From contig NZ_BMCR01000001.1 in the NCBI RefSeq assembly GCF_014635285.1, forward strand, positions 558,001-622,000: a stretch of DNA of 64,000 nucleotides. The letters run 5' to 3'. The notes below the pieces were generated by a model. That model ran no database searches, had not been told where the DNA came from, and worked only from the letters and a program-made list of their open reading frames with translations. The first letter of the stretch is position 1; every line of letters begins with the position of its first letter. Position numbers and translations under genes: made by a program. Of this stretch, positions 1 through 8,102 are shown one piece after another. Origin of the DNA: Stappia taiwanensis (GTDB lineage: Bacteria; Pseudomonadota; Alphaproteobacteria; Rhizobiales; Stappiaceae).

Positions 1-1920
1 AAGATGGGGCGCCCGAAGCTCGGGGAAGCCCCGCACCAGATCAAGGCAACGATCGAGCTTGTTGATCCGGAGAAGAAACTGGAAAAGATAGCCGAGGACC
101 TCGACCGAGTTCGGGTTTTCCCGCAAGAATCCCACGAGAATGACAGCTACGCCGCCGAAATCCAGGTTGAATTGCCGTCTTCTGGCGCGTGCGATCGCGA
201 ACGCGCTCGATCCTTTAAGGCCCCCCAGAAGATCGCTTTCAAGCGTCGAAAGATCAACCGGGGCTGCGGGGAGTTCGCAGCAAGCCAAATAGAATGACAG
301 CTTGGCATCGAGGCTGTCCGGAAAGTCGTCAACCCAGCTTCTGGAAAGGTCGATAGCCTTTGAAATCTCCCCATACTGCAAGCAGAGGAGAACTTGCTGC
401 CTACGGCCGTTGTTATCGAGAACCGGTGTGCCGATGAAGCGTCGAAAAACCCCAATAGCGCTGTCGTAGCACCAGTTTTGCACCAGAGCATCGATCAGCC
501 TTTGGGCGACGACAGAGGACTGAGGGACTTGCCGGAATAGGGCCTGCAGTTGCTCGACCGTACCTTCCCGGTCGCTTGTTTGGGCGAGGATGTCCGCTCT
601 CTGATTGAGCAGCTGGGTATCATCGGAAAAGATACTCAACGCTCGGGAATTCGTTGCGAGTGCCTCCTCGACATCGCCACAGGATAGGCAGTGTCCCGCG
701 AGTTGTATCAACGCCACCCGGTTGCGGGGCTCCGTGGCCAACACAGCGTCGAGCAGCGACCTGCTTTCCTCATGCGCACCAGCGAGGCGCAGGGAGATTG
801 CGAGCTGCAGCCGGGCTTCGACGTACTCCGGATGTTGTGCGGCAAATTCCCGCAAATGCGCCACGCTCTCATCCAACCGCTGCGCTTGACGCAGCAAGAT
901 TCCTTGCTTGACCTTCAGGTCGAGATGATCGGGGAAAAGCGCCTGTACCACGCCCAATGCGTCCAGCGCCTCGGCAAACTGCTGCCGGTGCGCAAGCGTA
1001 TCGACCTTGGCGACCAGTGTCGCCCGTTGCCGGGGCTCAATCTCAAGTACGGCGTCGAGCAGCGCCGCGCTTTCGTCACAGGCACCGGCGAGGCTTAAAG
1101 AGACTGCGAGCTGCAACCGGGCGTCGACACGCTCCGGATGCTGCGCGACAAGGTCCCGCAAATGCGCCACGCTCGCATCAAGCCGCAGTGCCTGCCGCAG
1201 CAGGACGCCGCGCTTGATCTCAAGATCAAGCTGATCCGGATAGAGCCCCCGTGCGACATCCAGCGCAGCCAAGGCCTTCGCGAACTGCTGCCGGTACGCC
1301 AAAGTATCGACCCTGGCGTTCAGCGCCGCCCGATGGCCAGGCTCTGCGGCAAGGACAGAATCCAACACCGCAAGGCTTTCATCATGCATACCAATGAGAC
1401 GCAGCGAGACGGCAAGCTGCACCTGGGCAGCGCCGTGCTTCGGATACCGCGCAACAAGCGCCCGCAAATGCCCCACGCTTGCATCCAGCTGCCGTGCCTG
1501 GCGCAGCAGAACGCCCCGCTTGATCTCAAGATCGAGCTGATCCGGATAGAGCCCCCGCACGGCATCCAGCGAAGCCAAGGCCTCAGCAAACCTCTGCCGG
1601 TGCGCCAGAGTGTCGACCTTGCCCACCAACGCCGCCCGATTTTCGGGGGCCCCCTCAAGGACAGCGTCGAGCAAGGTCAGGCTTTCCTCATACGCACCGA
1701 CAAGGCACAGCGAAGCGGCAAGCTGCAGCCGGCCCCGGACATTCTCGGGATCTTGCGCCATCAGCGCACGAAAATGCGCCACGCTTGCCTCGAGCTGCTG
1801 TGCCTGGCGCAGCAAAACGCCTTTTTCTATTTCCTGTTTGCTCACGTTGCCGCCGGTTTTTATCTGAGAGTCCTCTTCTCTCCCAGAGCAGACGGTCACT
1901 GTCAAGTTGCTATAAATCAT
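1..1920 (-). CDS. Large TPR-repeat protein, 3' end beyond the left edge
   Basis: One minus-strand frame stays open from an upstream TGA near position 2000 to the left edge, giving at least 640 residues with no stop. It reads as helical tetratricopeptide repeats: blocks such as LLRQARQLDASVGHLRALV, then a LAVSLRLIG-like helix, then VDTLAHRQQFAEALAALD. GVLLR-type motifs start at 1821, 1515, 1209 and 903 (the last as GILLRQ), an exact 306-bp (102-residue, three 34-residue TPR) period. Residues after about 440 are more divergent but still helical. The first ATG is at 1920; a GTG at 1845 is an alternative, and neither has a strong ribosome-binding site. TPR arrays mediate protein-protein contacts; no catalytic domain is visible in the part present. 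A C-terminal enzyme domain may lie off the edge. Confidence 0.8.
   Translation of the reverse strand, partial: MIYSNLTVTVCSGREEDSQIKTGGNVSKQEIEKGVLLRQAQQLEASVAHFRALMAQDPENVRGRLQLAASLCLVGAYEESLTLLDAVLEGAPENRAALVGKVDTLAHRQRFAEALASLDAVRGLYPDQLDLEIKRGVLLRQARQLDASVGHLRALVARYPKHGAAQVQLAVSLRLIGMHDESLAVLDSVLAAEPGHRAALNARVDTLAYRQQFAKALAALDVARGLYPDQLDLEIKRGVLLRQALRLDASVAHLRDLVAQHPERVDARLQLAVSLSLAGACDESAALLDAVLEIEPRQRATLVAKVDTLAHRQQFAEALDALGVVQALFPDHLDLKVKQGILLRQAQRLDESVAHLREFAAQHPEYVEARLQLAISLRLAGAHEESRSLLDAVLATEPRNRVALIQLAGHCLSCGDVEEALATNSRALSIFSDDTQLLNQRADILAQTSDREGTVEQLQALFRQVPQSSVVAQRLIDALVQNWCYDSAIGVFRRFIGTPVLDNNGRRQQVLLCLQYGEISKAIDLSRSWVDDFPDSLDAKLSFYLACCELPAAPVDLSTLESDLLGGLKGSSAFAIARARRRQFNLDFGGVAVILVGFLRENPNSVEVLGYLFQFLLRINKLDRCLDLVRGFPELRAPHL
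598..1821 (-). repeat. 306-bp tandem repeat, about four copies, inside the TPR gene
   Basis: Units begin near 1821, 1515, 1209 and 903 on the minus strand. Each encodes 102 residues, equal to three TPR motifs. The two units nearest the gene start are very alike at DNA level: the stretches around 1210-1270 and 1516-1576 differ at only a few bases. The fourth unit is clearly diverged. The period preserves the reading frame, so copy-number change by recombination would leave the gene open. Confidence 0.75.
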
Positions 1921-2041
1921 AGAGAAACCGCTGAGGTTGCGCGAGAAAACCTGCTGAAACCGGCAATGACTGGAAGACGCACCCCTTGATTTTCAGCGCG
2001 CAGATGTGGTCGATTGCCGGGCCTTTTCCGGAGATCCCTCA

Positions 2042-2494
2042 ATGCGTTCCATCTATCCGATTGCCCTGGCGCTTCTTCTCAGCGCCTGCCAGACCATCTC
2101 CGGTCCCGTGGACATGGTCCACAAGACCGGCTCGATACATGAGCAGCGTCAGGATGCGGTCGATCAGTGCCGCATTGCGAGCATCAACAAGATCCCCCAG
2201 ATCATCGGCACCGAGACGGTTGGCGGTAGTTACATCCCCGGGACGACCAATTGCTATGACACAGGGTTCGGAGTGAGCTGCAACACGTTCGGCGGCGGCT
2301 ACACACCCCCTCAGAGCTACAGTTTCGACGTCAATCAGGACCTCAGGGAGCGCGAGATCCGACGCTGCCTGCGGCGCAAGGGCTACGAGATCTATCAGCG
2401 CCCCCTGTGCTCCTCGGATGACTTTCCCTATGATGTCAACGCGCCGCAGCCCCCTGCCGATCGGATCGCCTGCGTCACCTCCTCACTGCTGTAA
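2042..2494 (+). CDS. Small lipoprotein of unknown function
   Basis: A 150-residue protein starting MRSIYPIALALLLSAC, a short signal peptide ending in a lipobox (L-S-A-C, Cys at about residue 16), so it should be lipidated and envelope-anchored. An in-frame start at 2006 would put 12 polar residues ahead of the signal peptide, so ATG 2042 is preferred. The mature part has a Gly/Tyr/Pro-rich middle (GGGYTPPQSYSF) and several cysteines near 62, 77, 112, 123 and 143 that could form periplasmic disulfides. I do not recognise a family. It diverges from the TPR gene and converges on the DUF411 gene. Confidence 0.7.
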   Translation: MRSIYPIALALLLSACQTISGPVDMVHKTGSIHEQRQDAVDQCRIASINKIPQIIGTETVGGSYIPGTTNCYDTGFGVSCNTFGGGYTPPQSYSFDVNQDLREREIRRCLRRKGYEIYQRPLCSSDDFPYDVNAPQPPADRIACVTSSLL

Positions 2495-2609
2495 CGCACC
2501 GCTCAAGACTTGGAGCGCGCGGGGGGTACTCGGCTCGCGCGCGCCTTCCTTCCTCCTTGGACAGGCGGGAGCCGCACACCGGATCCGCCTGTCCAACCTC
2601 GTGCGTTAC
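2491..2609. repeat. Nested inverted repeats between convergent genes
   Basis: An outer pair of 9-bp arms (2491-2499 and 2601-2609) covers the stop codons of both convergent genes, each of which ends in GTAACGCAC. Inside is an 11-bp perfect inverted repeat, TGGACAGGCGG at 2558-2568 and its complement at 2585-2595, with a 16-base loop. The inner structure could end transcription from both sides, but neither strand has a clear T-run. Confidence 0.5.
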
Positions 2610-3079
2610 TCTCCAGCCTGATAGAAGGCTGCCGGCTTGTCTGCCGCACCGCCGAAGGCATAGACCGTGTAGCGTGCGGACGGATCTTGCCCCATGCCGA
2701 GCGAGCCCGCCGGCATTCCCGGCACGGCGATGCCCCGTACATCGGGTTTCTCCGCGCGGAGCTTGTCGATCGCCTCAAGCGGCACATGCCCCTCAAGCAC
2801 GTAAGACCCCATCACCGCCGTGTGGCAGCCTTCAAGATCGGCGGAGACACCCGCCTGTTTCTTGATCGGCGTCAGGTCCTCCATATCCTTGACGGTAACC
2901 TGGTAGCCGGCGGCGCGCATGGCGTCGGTCCAGACCTCGCAGCAGCCGCACCAAGGGGTCTTGTAGACGGTCATCGCCGCCCCTTCATCGGCATGAGTGG
3001 CTGGCGCGGCAAGCGCGACAAGCGGAGCGGAGACAAGAAGAGCCAGCAGCGGCCCAGAGAGGTGCAGGGAAAGTTTCAT
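2606..3079 (-). CDS. DUF411 family periplasmic copper-associated protein
   Basis: A 157-residue protein with a hydrophobic signal peptide (about residues 1-30, ending near ATHA-DE). A thioredoxin-like opening follows: MTVYKTPWCGCCEVW, with the W-C-G-C-C cysteine cluster typical of DUF411 proteins. The later GCHTAVMGSYVLEGHVP and GMPAGSLGMG segments also match the family. DUF411 proteins commonly sit in copper or other metal-resistance loci and are thought to bind metal in the periplasm; the exact role is not settled. It is the last gene of the copper cluster, 183 bp after the preceding gene; an imperfect 9-bp hairpin (3121-3146) lies in that gap. Family assignment is strong, function inferred. 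Confidence 0.85.
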   Translation of the reverse strand: MKLSLHLSGPLLALLVSAPLVALAAPATHADEGAAMTVYKTPWCGCCEVWTDAMRAAGYQVTVKDMEDLTPIKKQAGVSADLEGCHTAVMGSYVLEGHVPLEAIDKLRAEKPDVRGIAVPGMPAGSLGMGQDPSARYTVYAFGGAADKPAAFYQAGE

Positions 3080-3120
3080 GACAGATGACCTTTCGGGTCT
3101 TGGGAGTGTGGCAAGCGCCG

Positions 3121-3146
3121 CCCCTGACGCGATGCATCGTCAGAGG
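3121..3146 (-). terminator. Hairpin upstream of the DUF411 gene
   Basis: On the minus strand the arms CCTCTGACG and CGTCAGGGG pair over 9 positions (one G-T) with an 8-base loop. It follows the 121-residue protein gene and precedes the DUF411 start. There is no T-run, so it may be a processing or mRNA-stabilising structure rather than a true terminator. Confidence 0.35.
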
Positions 3147-3262
3147 CACCAGCGCGCAGCCGAAGGCGGGCAGTATCGAGAGAGACAGACGGAAGACGCA
3201 TTGGGTCTCCAATCCCCTTGAACGGAACCATCCGCCCTGTTTAAGGCGGACCCCGTTTCGGT

Positions 3263-3628
3263 TCAGGAGATCGGAGGTCGCAAGGTCAGCGGCGGCGCGA
3301 AGGCAGTGCCCTCGCGCAAGACCAAGGAGCTGTCACGCACCCGCTGGCGCTCCAGGTTCAGCACAGACAGCGGCAGGATAAAGAGGCAATCGGCCTGGCA
3401 ATGCCCCGCCGCCATATTGTCGGCAAGCTCCGCCAGCGCACAGCACCCCATTGTCGCAGCCGTGCTCATGCCACGATGCCCGGCGGAGATGCCTTCCGCC
3501 CTATCCGGCCCCGACATCTTGGCCGCCATTCCGGTGACCACTTCTGATGCCGCGAGCGGACCCGCCGCCGGCAGGGCATGGCCCAGCAGCAGAACCGCAC
3601 TCAGCAGCAGCACCAAAAAGGTTCTCAT
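3263..3628 (-). CDS. Small Met/His/Cys-rich secreted protein of the copper locus
   Basis: A 121-residue protein from ATG 3628 (MRTFLVLLLSAVLLLGHALP, a clear signal peptide or N-terminal membrane helix). A longer start at 3667 would overlap the multicopper oxidase and add a polar leader, so it is rejected. The mature part is rich in candidate copper ligands: several Met, His at two GH positions, and Cys in MGCCALAE and GHCQADC. A second hydrophobic stretch follows (LFILPLSVL). I do not know a named family. It starts 31 bp after the oxidase stop and is probably co-transcribed with it, which suggests a periplasmic copper-binding or chaperone role; that role is inference. Confidence 0.6.
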   Translation of the reverse strand: MRTFLVLLLSAVLLLGHALPAAGPLAASEVVTGMAAKMSGPDRAEGISAGHRGMSTAATMGCCALAELADNMAAGHCQADCLFILPLSVLNLERQRVRDSSLVLREGTAFAPPLTLRPPIS

Positions 3629-3659
3629 GGACCGGGTCCAGCGGGGTTGGGAAAGAAGG

Positions 3660-5060
3660 TCAGGCAACGTCGAACCACGTATTCATGCCAGCCGCCGCAT
3701 GTTCAAGCATATGACAATGCAACAGCCACTTGCCCGGATTGTCGCAGATAAAGGCAACCCGTGTCGTTTGCCCCGGGCCGATCAGGAAAGTGTCCCGCCA
3801 CGGGCGCCCTTCGTCAACCGTGCTGCCGACCCGCTCGGTGATCCGGAAGTGGTGCCCATGCACATGCATGGCGTGGACGAAGGCGGTGTTGTTGATCGTC
3901 TCCAGAAGAATGGTCTCGCCACGCCGTGCCCGGAACAGCGGTTCGTCCGCCAGATTGGCCACACCGTTGAGCGCCCACATCTGGCCGGTGCGGCGAAGAT
4001 CCTCCCCTTCCAGTTGTCGGCCGCGATAGACGATGTCATCGAGCCGCCCCATCATCCCGCCGGTCATGTCGAGGGTGACAGTGCGGGCGGCGCCCATGTC
4101 CGGCTCTGGCAGGTCGTTGACCGAAAGCACGGGCGCCGGCGCGCTCTGGCCCGCGGTCCCGGTCACCCGGAAATCGGCGAGCGGATAGGGCTGCCCCTGC
4201 GACAGCTCGTCCAACGAAAAATCCTGACCGGCCTCGGGCGTGACCAGAAGATCGACGCGCTGGGCCGGCCCCAGAAGGAACGGTGCGTAGTCGAGCGTCG
4301 CCGGCTCTGGCAGAGCCTGCCCGTCATAGGCGAGCACCCTGGCGCCGAAGCTGGCCGGATCGAGTTGCAACACCCGCGCGTTCGCGGCGTTGATCAGCCG
4401 CAAGCGATGCGGCCGGTTTGCGGACAAGGACAGCACCGGGCGAATGGCGCCGTTGACGGTGAGCAGATTGCCAAGCCGTCCGCCATGGCTCCAATCCATC
4501 AACGCGCCGAAACTTGCCGTCTCAAGCGCGCCGCTGCCATCGACCCGCCAATCGTCCAAGAGCAGGACATGATCCTGCTCGGGGGGAAACACCGGCCCCT
4601 CCTCGTCGACGATCAGCGCCCCGTAGAGCCCGCGCGCCACCTGGTTCCAGCTCCGGTTATGGGCGTGATACCAATAAGTTCCGGCATCGGGCACGACAAA
4701 ATCGTAATCGAAGGTGCCGCCCGGCGGCACCGCTTGCTGGGTCAATCCGGCGACGCCATCCATCGCATTGACAATGCGGATGCCGTGCCAGTGAATGGAG
4801 GTCGCCTCCTCAAGCTCATTGATCAGCCGGGCCTGCACGCGCTCGCCCTTGCGCAGCCGGATTTCCGGTCCCGGCGCGCGGCCATTGTAGGTCCACAACG
4901 GGGAGACGGCGCCGCGCTGCCCCAGCAGCTTCTGCTCGGCCCGGCGCGCCCGCAGCTCCAGAACGCCATCGGCGGCGAAGGCACCGTGCCAGGTCGCGAG
5001 TGAGGTTGCGGCGACCATAGCCGCGCTCTGGGAGAGAAACTGGCGCCTGCCAATCATCAT
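3660..5060 (-). CDS. Periplasmic multicopper oxidase
   Basis: A 466-residue multicopper oxidase, likely oxidising Cu(I) in the periplasm. The N-terminus carries a twin-arginine signal (GRRQFLSQSAA), pointing to folded export through Tat. All copper motifs are visible: HWHG near residues 90-93, WYHAH near 120-124, HAMHVHGHHF near 396-405 and HCHMLEH near 448-454, giving the T1 and T2/T3 ligands. An upstream in-frame start at 5102 exists, but ATG 5060 places the RR motif at residues 5-6 and has a plausible AGG upstream. A CueR-like promoter lies at 5127-5157. The protein lacks the long Met-rich inserts of CopA and CueO, so the substrate is not certain. Confidence 0.9.
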   Translation of the reverse strand: MMIGRRQFLSQSAAMVAATSLATWHGAFAADGVLELRARRAEQKLLGQRGAVSPLWTYNGRAPGPEIRLRKGERVQARLINELEEATSIHWHGIRIVNAMDGVAGLTQQAVPPGGTFDYDFVVPDAGTYWYHAHNRSWNQVARGLYGALIVDEEGPVFPPEQDHVLLLDDWRVDGSGALETASFGALMDWSHGGRLGNLLTVNGAIRPVLSLSANRPHRLRLINAANARVLQLDPASFGARVLAYDGQALPEPATLDYAPFLLGPAQRVDLLVTPEAGQDFSLDELSQGQPYPLADFRVTGTAGQSAPAPVLSVNDLPEPDMGAARTVTLDMTGGMMGRLDDIVYRGRQLEGEDLRRTGQMWALNGVANLADEPLFRARRGETILLETINNTAFVHAMHVHGHHFRITERVGSTVDEGRPWRDTFLIGPGQTTRVAFICDNPGKWLLHCHMLEHAAAGMNTWFDVA

Positions 5061-5126
5061 TCGTTCAAACCTGCCATTGGCCGCCATGCGCGGCACCCTC
5101 ACCGTGTCCCCCAGCGCCGAGGCAGC

Positions 5127-5157
5127 AAGGTGAGGCTTCCAGCAGGAGGAAGGTCAA
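5127..5157 (-). promoter_or_regulatory. CueR/MerR-type promoter for the multicopper oxidase
   Basis: On the minus strand TTGACC (5157-5152) is followed by a 19-bp spacer containing the imperfect dyad CTTCC-TCCTGCT-GGAAG and then CACCTT (5132-5127) in the -10 place. A 19-bp spacer with a CCTTCC/GGAAGG-like dyad is the signature of MerR-family copper regulators. The same arrangement precedes the copper ATPase at 7919-7949. Confidence 0.75.
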
Positions 5158-5176
5158 GCCCCTTGGAGCATTCGGC

Positions 5177-5497
5177 CTATTTCTCCAGCGTCTTGCGTCG
5201 CTCTTCATACTCGGCGACATCGATCTCGCCGCGCGCAAGCCGTTCGCGCAGGATCTCCTGCGCATCGCTACGCGTTCGCTCTCCGATTCCGCGCCGGGCG
5301 AGCCAGATCCCCCCAAGGATGGCGACCCCGATCAAAAGGATCCAAAACAACATCATGAGGCCCATTCTCCATCCTCCTATTCCCGGGCCATCGCCCCACA
5401 TGTGACCACCAGCCCCCCAAAGACTGCCAGCGGCCTGAGCCGGGGCCGAACCGGCTGAAGCCAGCAAAACGCCAATACTTCCAAAAGTCGCTTTCAT
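5177..5497 (-). CDS. Small membrane protein with C-terminal SHOCT domain
   Basis: A 106-residue protein. ATG 5497 has an excellent AGGAGG five bases upstream, so the longer start at 5575, which would overlap the ATPase gene, is rejected. Residues 1-24 look like a signal peptide (MKATFGSIGVLLASAGSAPA). A Gly/Trp/Met-rich loop follows, then one transmembrane helix (LMMLFWILLIGVAILGGIW). The last 30 residues (EILRERLARGEIDVAEYEER) are a SHOCT short C-terminal domain. It lies 46 bp after the copper ATPase and is probably in its operon. Similar small proteins are common beside copper genes; the mechanism is unknown. Confidence 0.75.
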   Translation of the reverse strand: MKATFGSIGVLLASAGSAPAQAAGSLWGAGGHMWGDGPGIGGWRMGLMMLFWILLIGVAILGGIWLARRGIGERTRSDAQEILRERLARGEIDVAEYEERRKTLEK

Positions 5498-5543
5498 CGC
5501 GGCCTCCTTGCGCCCCCGATTTTCACCACGGCCCACCGCAAAA

Positions 5544-7889
5544 TCACAACCGGATATTGCGCAACCGCAACGCATTGGCGATCACCGACACCGAGGAGAG
5601 GCTCATGGCTGCGGCGGCGATCATCGGCGACAACAGGGTTCCAAACAGCGGATAGAGAACACCGGCAGCAACCGGGACGCCCAGTGAGTTGTAGACAAAC
5701 GCAAAAAAGAGATTCTGCCTGATGTTGCGGAGCGTCGCGCGGGCCAGCTTGCGGGCACGGACAATGCCATTGAGATCGCCCTTGACGAGGGTCAGGCCGG
5801 CACTTTCCACCGCGACATCAGCGCCGGTGCCCATCGCGATCCCCACATCGGCACCGGCCAATGCCGGGGCGTCATTGACCCCGTCCCCGGCCATGGCAAC
5901 GGAGCGCCCCGCTGCCCGCAGCTCCTCCACCAGTGCCTGTTTGCCCTCTGGCAGAATGCCAGCACGCACATCGTTGATCTCAAGCCGGCCCGCGACCGCG
6001 CGGGCCGTGCGCTCGTTGTCGCCGGTTGCCATGATGATGAAAAGGCCAAGCGCATGCAGCTTGCCGATCGCTTCCGCCGTTGTTTCCTTGATCGGATCGG
6101 CCACCGCCACAAGACCGAGCAATTGGCCGTCGGCGGCAACGAACATTGCCGTCTTGCCGACATCGCGCAGGTCATCGGCAACCGTCTCCAGACTTGAGGT
6201 GGACAGGCCGAGCTGCGTCATCAGGGCCGGATTGCCGAGCGCAGCCACCCGCCCCGCCACCACACCGGTCACGCCCTTGCCGGTCACCGCGTCGAACTCA
6301 CTCACAGCCTGAAGCTGCAAGTCCCGCGCGCGTGCGCCGTCGACAATGGCATCGGCCAGAGGATGTTCCGACCCGCGTTCGAGGCTCGCGGCGAGAGCCA
6401 GAAGGTCATTCTCGGCGCCGCGCCCCTCCCCACCTCCGCCCCTGCCGCCGGCGATGGCAACGACATCGGTCAGCCTTGGCTTGCCTTCCGTCAGGGTCCC
6501 GGTCTTGTCGACAATCAGCGTGTCCACCCGGGAGAAGCGCTCCAGCGCTTCGGCATCCTTGATCAGGATGCCGGCCTGTGCCCCGCGCCCCGTTGCCGTC
6601 ATGATCGACATGGGCGTTGCCAACCCCAGCGCGCAAGGACAGGCGATGATCAAGACCGACACTGCCGAGACGATGGCGAAGATCATCGCCGGATCCGGAC
6701 CGACCAGCGCCCAGACGGCAAAGGCAATCACCGCGACCAGCACCACAGCCGGCACGAACCACGCGGAAACCCGATCGACCATTCCCTGAATGGGCGCGCG
6801 CGAACGCTGGGCCTTCGCCACCATGCCGACAATCCGCGACAGCATGGTCTCCGCCCCGACCCGCTCGGCCCGCATCACCAGGGTTCCGTTCTTGTTCAAG
6901 GTGCCGCCGGTGAGCCCGTCGCCCGCGCTTTTCTCCACCGGCACCGGCTCGCCGGTCAGCATGGATTCATCGACGGACGAGCGCCCGTCCAGCACCACGC
7001 CATCGACCGGGATTGCCTCCCCTGGCCGAACGCGCAAGCGGTCGCCGGCAATCACCAGATCAAGGGGGACCTCCTCCTCCAGATCGTCCGACCCGAGGCG
7101 GCGCGCGGTCTTGGGAGCCAGATCGAGCAGCGCGCGGATCGCCGATCCGGTGCGCTCGCGGGCGCGCAGCTCCATCACCTGGCCAAGGAACACCAGCGCG
7201 ACAATCACCGCCGCCGCCTCGAAATAGACCGGCACATGCCCCCCTTCGAGCCGGAAGGACGGCGGAAAGGCGAAGGGAAACAGCATCGCCACCACGCTAT
7301 AGCCATAGGCAGCCCCGACCCCGAGGCCAATCAGCGTCCACATATTCGGGCTGCGATTGACCACCGACTGCACCGCCCGGACGAAGAACGGCGCGGCGGC
7401 CCAGAGAACCACCGGCGTTGCCAGCGCGAACTCCACCCACAGGCTGACGCCCTCACCAATCCATGCCCTGAGCGGCAGGCCGAACATCGGCGCCATTGCC
7501 AACACCAGGAGGGGCAAGGCACAGGCCGCGCTGATCCAGAACCGCCGGGTGAAGTCGATCAACTCCGGGCTTGGCCCTTCCTCCGCTGCGGGAACACCCA
7601 TCGGCTCCAGCGCCATGCCGCAAATGGGGCAAGCGCCGGGCGCATCGCGTATGATCTGCGGATGCATCGGACAGGTGTATTTGGTCCCCGCAGGCGCCGG
7701 CGCCTTCTGCCCGTCTCCACCCGTGTATTCATCGGGAGCGGCCGCGAACATGTCGCGGCAGGACGTACTGCAGAAGTAGTGGCGCTCGCCGCCGTGATCG
7801 AGACTCGGTGCCTCCGGTCCTGGCATGACCACCATGCCGCAGACCGGATCGCGCACCCCATCCCCCTTGCCCTGACCTTCATGCGCCAT
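5544..7889 (-). CDS. copA: Cu+-exporting P1B-type ATPase
   Basis: A 781-residue heavy-metal ATPase that exports Cu(I) from the cytoplasm. In place of a ferredoxin-like HMA domain, the N-terminus has a YHS-type module (DPVCGM at 14-19, YFCSTSC near 38-44) and a CPMHP...[10 protein letters not shown] heavy-metal-binding module near 72-97. The CPC metal motif is at 417-419, the phosphorylated Asp in DKTGTLT at about 461, the [11 protein letters not shown] hinge follows, and the YN and MSLSS motifs in the last helices fit the P1B-1 (Cu+) group. ATG 7889 is chosen because it has GGAG upstream; an upstream in-frame TTG at 7949 is the -35 box of the promoter. It starts the locus. Confidence 0.93.
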   Translation of the reverse strand: MAHEGQGKGDGVRDPVCGMVVMPGPEAPSLDHGGERHYFCSTSCRDMFAAAPDEYTGGDGQKAPAPAGTKYTCPMHPQIIRDAPGACPICGMALEPMGVPAAEEGPSPELIDFTRRFWISAACALPLLVLAMAPMFGLPLRAWIGEGVSLWVEFALATPVVLWAAAPFFVRAVQSVVNRSPNMWTLIGLGVGAAYGYSVVAMLFPFAFPPSFRLEGGHVPVYFEAAAVIVALVFLGQVMELRARERTGSAIRALLDLAPKTARRLGSDDLEEEVPLDLVIAGDRLRVRPGEAIPVDGVVLDGRSSVDESMLTGEPVPVEKSAGDGLTGGTLNKNGTLVMRAERVGAETMLSRIVGMVAKAQRSRAPIQGMVDRVSAWFVPAVVLVAVIAFAVWALVGPDPAMIFAIVSAVSVLIIACPCALGLATPMSIMTATGRGAQAGILIKDAEALERFSRVDTLIVDKTGTLTEGKPRLTDVVAIAGGRGGGGEGRGAENDLLALAASLERGSEHPLADAIVDGARARDLQLQAVSEFDAVTGKGVTGVVAGRVAALGNPALMTQLGLSTSSLETVADDLRDVGKTAMFVAADGQLLGLVAVADPIKETTAEAIGKLHALGLFIIMATGDNERTARAVAGRLEINDVRAGILPEGKQALVEELRAAGRSVAMAGDGVNDAPALAGADVGIAMGTGADVAVESAGLTLVKGDLNGIVRARKLARATLRNIRQNLFFAFVYNSLGVPVAAGVLYPLFGTLLSPMIAAAAMSLSSVSVIANALRLRNIRL

Positions 7890-7918
7890 CGCCAGGCTCC
7901 GTCTATCACGATGCGTGC

Positions 7919-7949
7919 AATGTAGGGCTTCCAGCCGCAGGAAGGTCAA
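7919..7949 (-). promoter_or_regulatory. CueR-type promoter for copA
   Basis: On the minus strand TTGACC (7949-7944), a 19-bp spacer with the imperfect dyad TTCC-TGCGGC-TGGAAG, and TACATT (7924-7919) form a textbook MerR-family copper promoter. Transcription should begin near 7912, about 23 bases before the copA start at 7889. The regulator gene itself is not in this window. Confidence 0.85.
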
Positions 7950-8067
7950 TGGTGGCCAAAAATGACTGTTTCAACAGGGGCATGGACAGTGCGTCAATTA
8001 GCTCCGGTGCGGAGGATTGACACCCTGGCGGAGCACGCAAAAAAAATGAGCGCGACCTGCACAAAAT

Positions 8068-8096
8068 GGTGACAAAAGCACGACGATGCGCTAATG
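8068..8096 (+). promoter_or_regulatory. Candidate sigma-70 promoter of the small RNA
   Basis: GGTGAC (8068-8073), a 17-base spacer and CTAATG (8091-8096) resemble the alphaproteobacterial CTTGAC-N17-CTATAT pattern. Transcription would start near 8103. The match is partial; a TTGACA at 8017-8022 lacks a matching -10. Confidence 0.4.
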
Positions 8097-8102
8097 TGCC
8101 GT

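Noticed and set aside
598-1821. CRISPR array from the regular repeats
   Set aside because: Units are 306 bp, coding and without short repeat-spacer structure.
1138-1989. Long plus-strand open frame of 283 codons
   Set aside because: It is the antisense of the TPR repeats; the minus-strand reading gives coherent TPR helices and the plus-strand one does not.
3306-5003. Plus-strand open frame of 565 codons
   Set aside because: Antisense to the multicopper oxidase, whose copper motifs are complete.
6363-7925. Plus-strand open frame of 520 codons
   Set aside because: Antisense to the copper ATPase; composition is His/Arg/Gln-rich as expected for GC-rich antisense frames.
7890-7949. TTG at 7949 as the start of copA
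   Set aside because: That TTG is the -35 element of the CueR-type promoter; translation from it is impossible if transcription starts near 7912.
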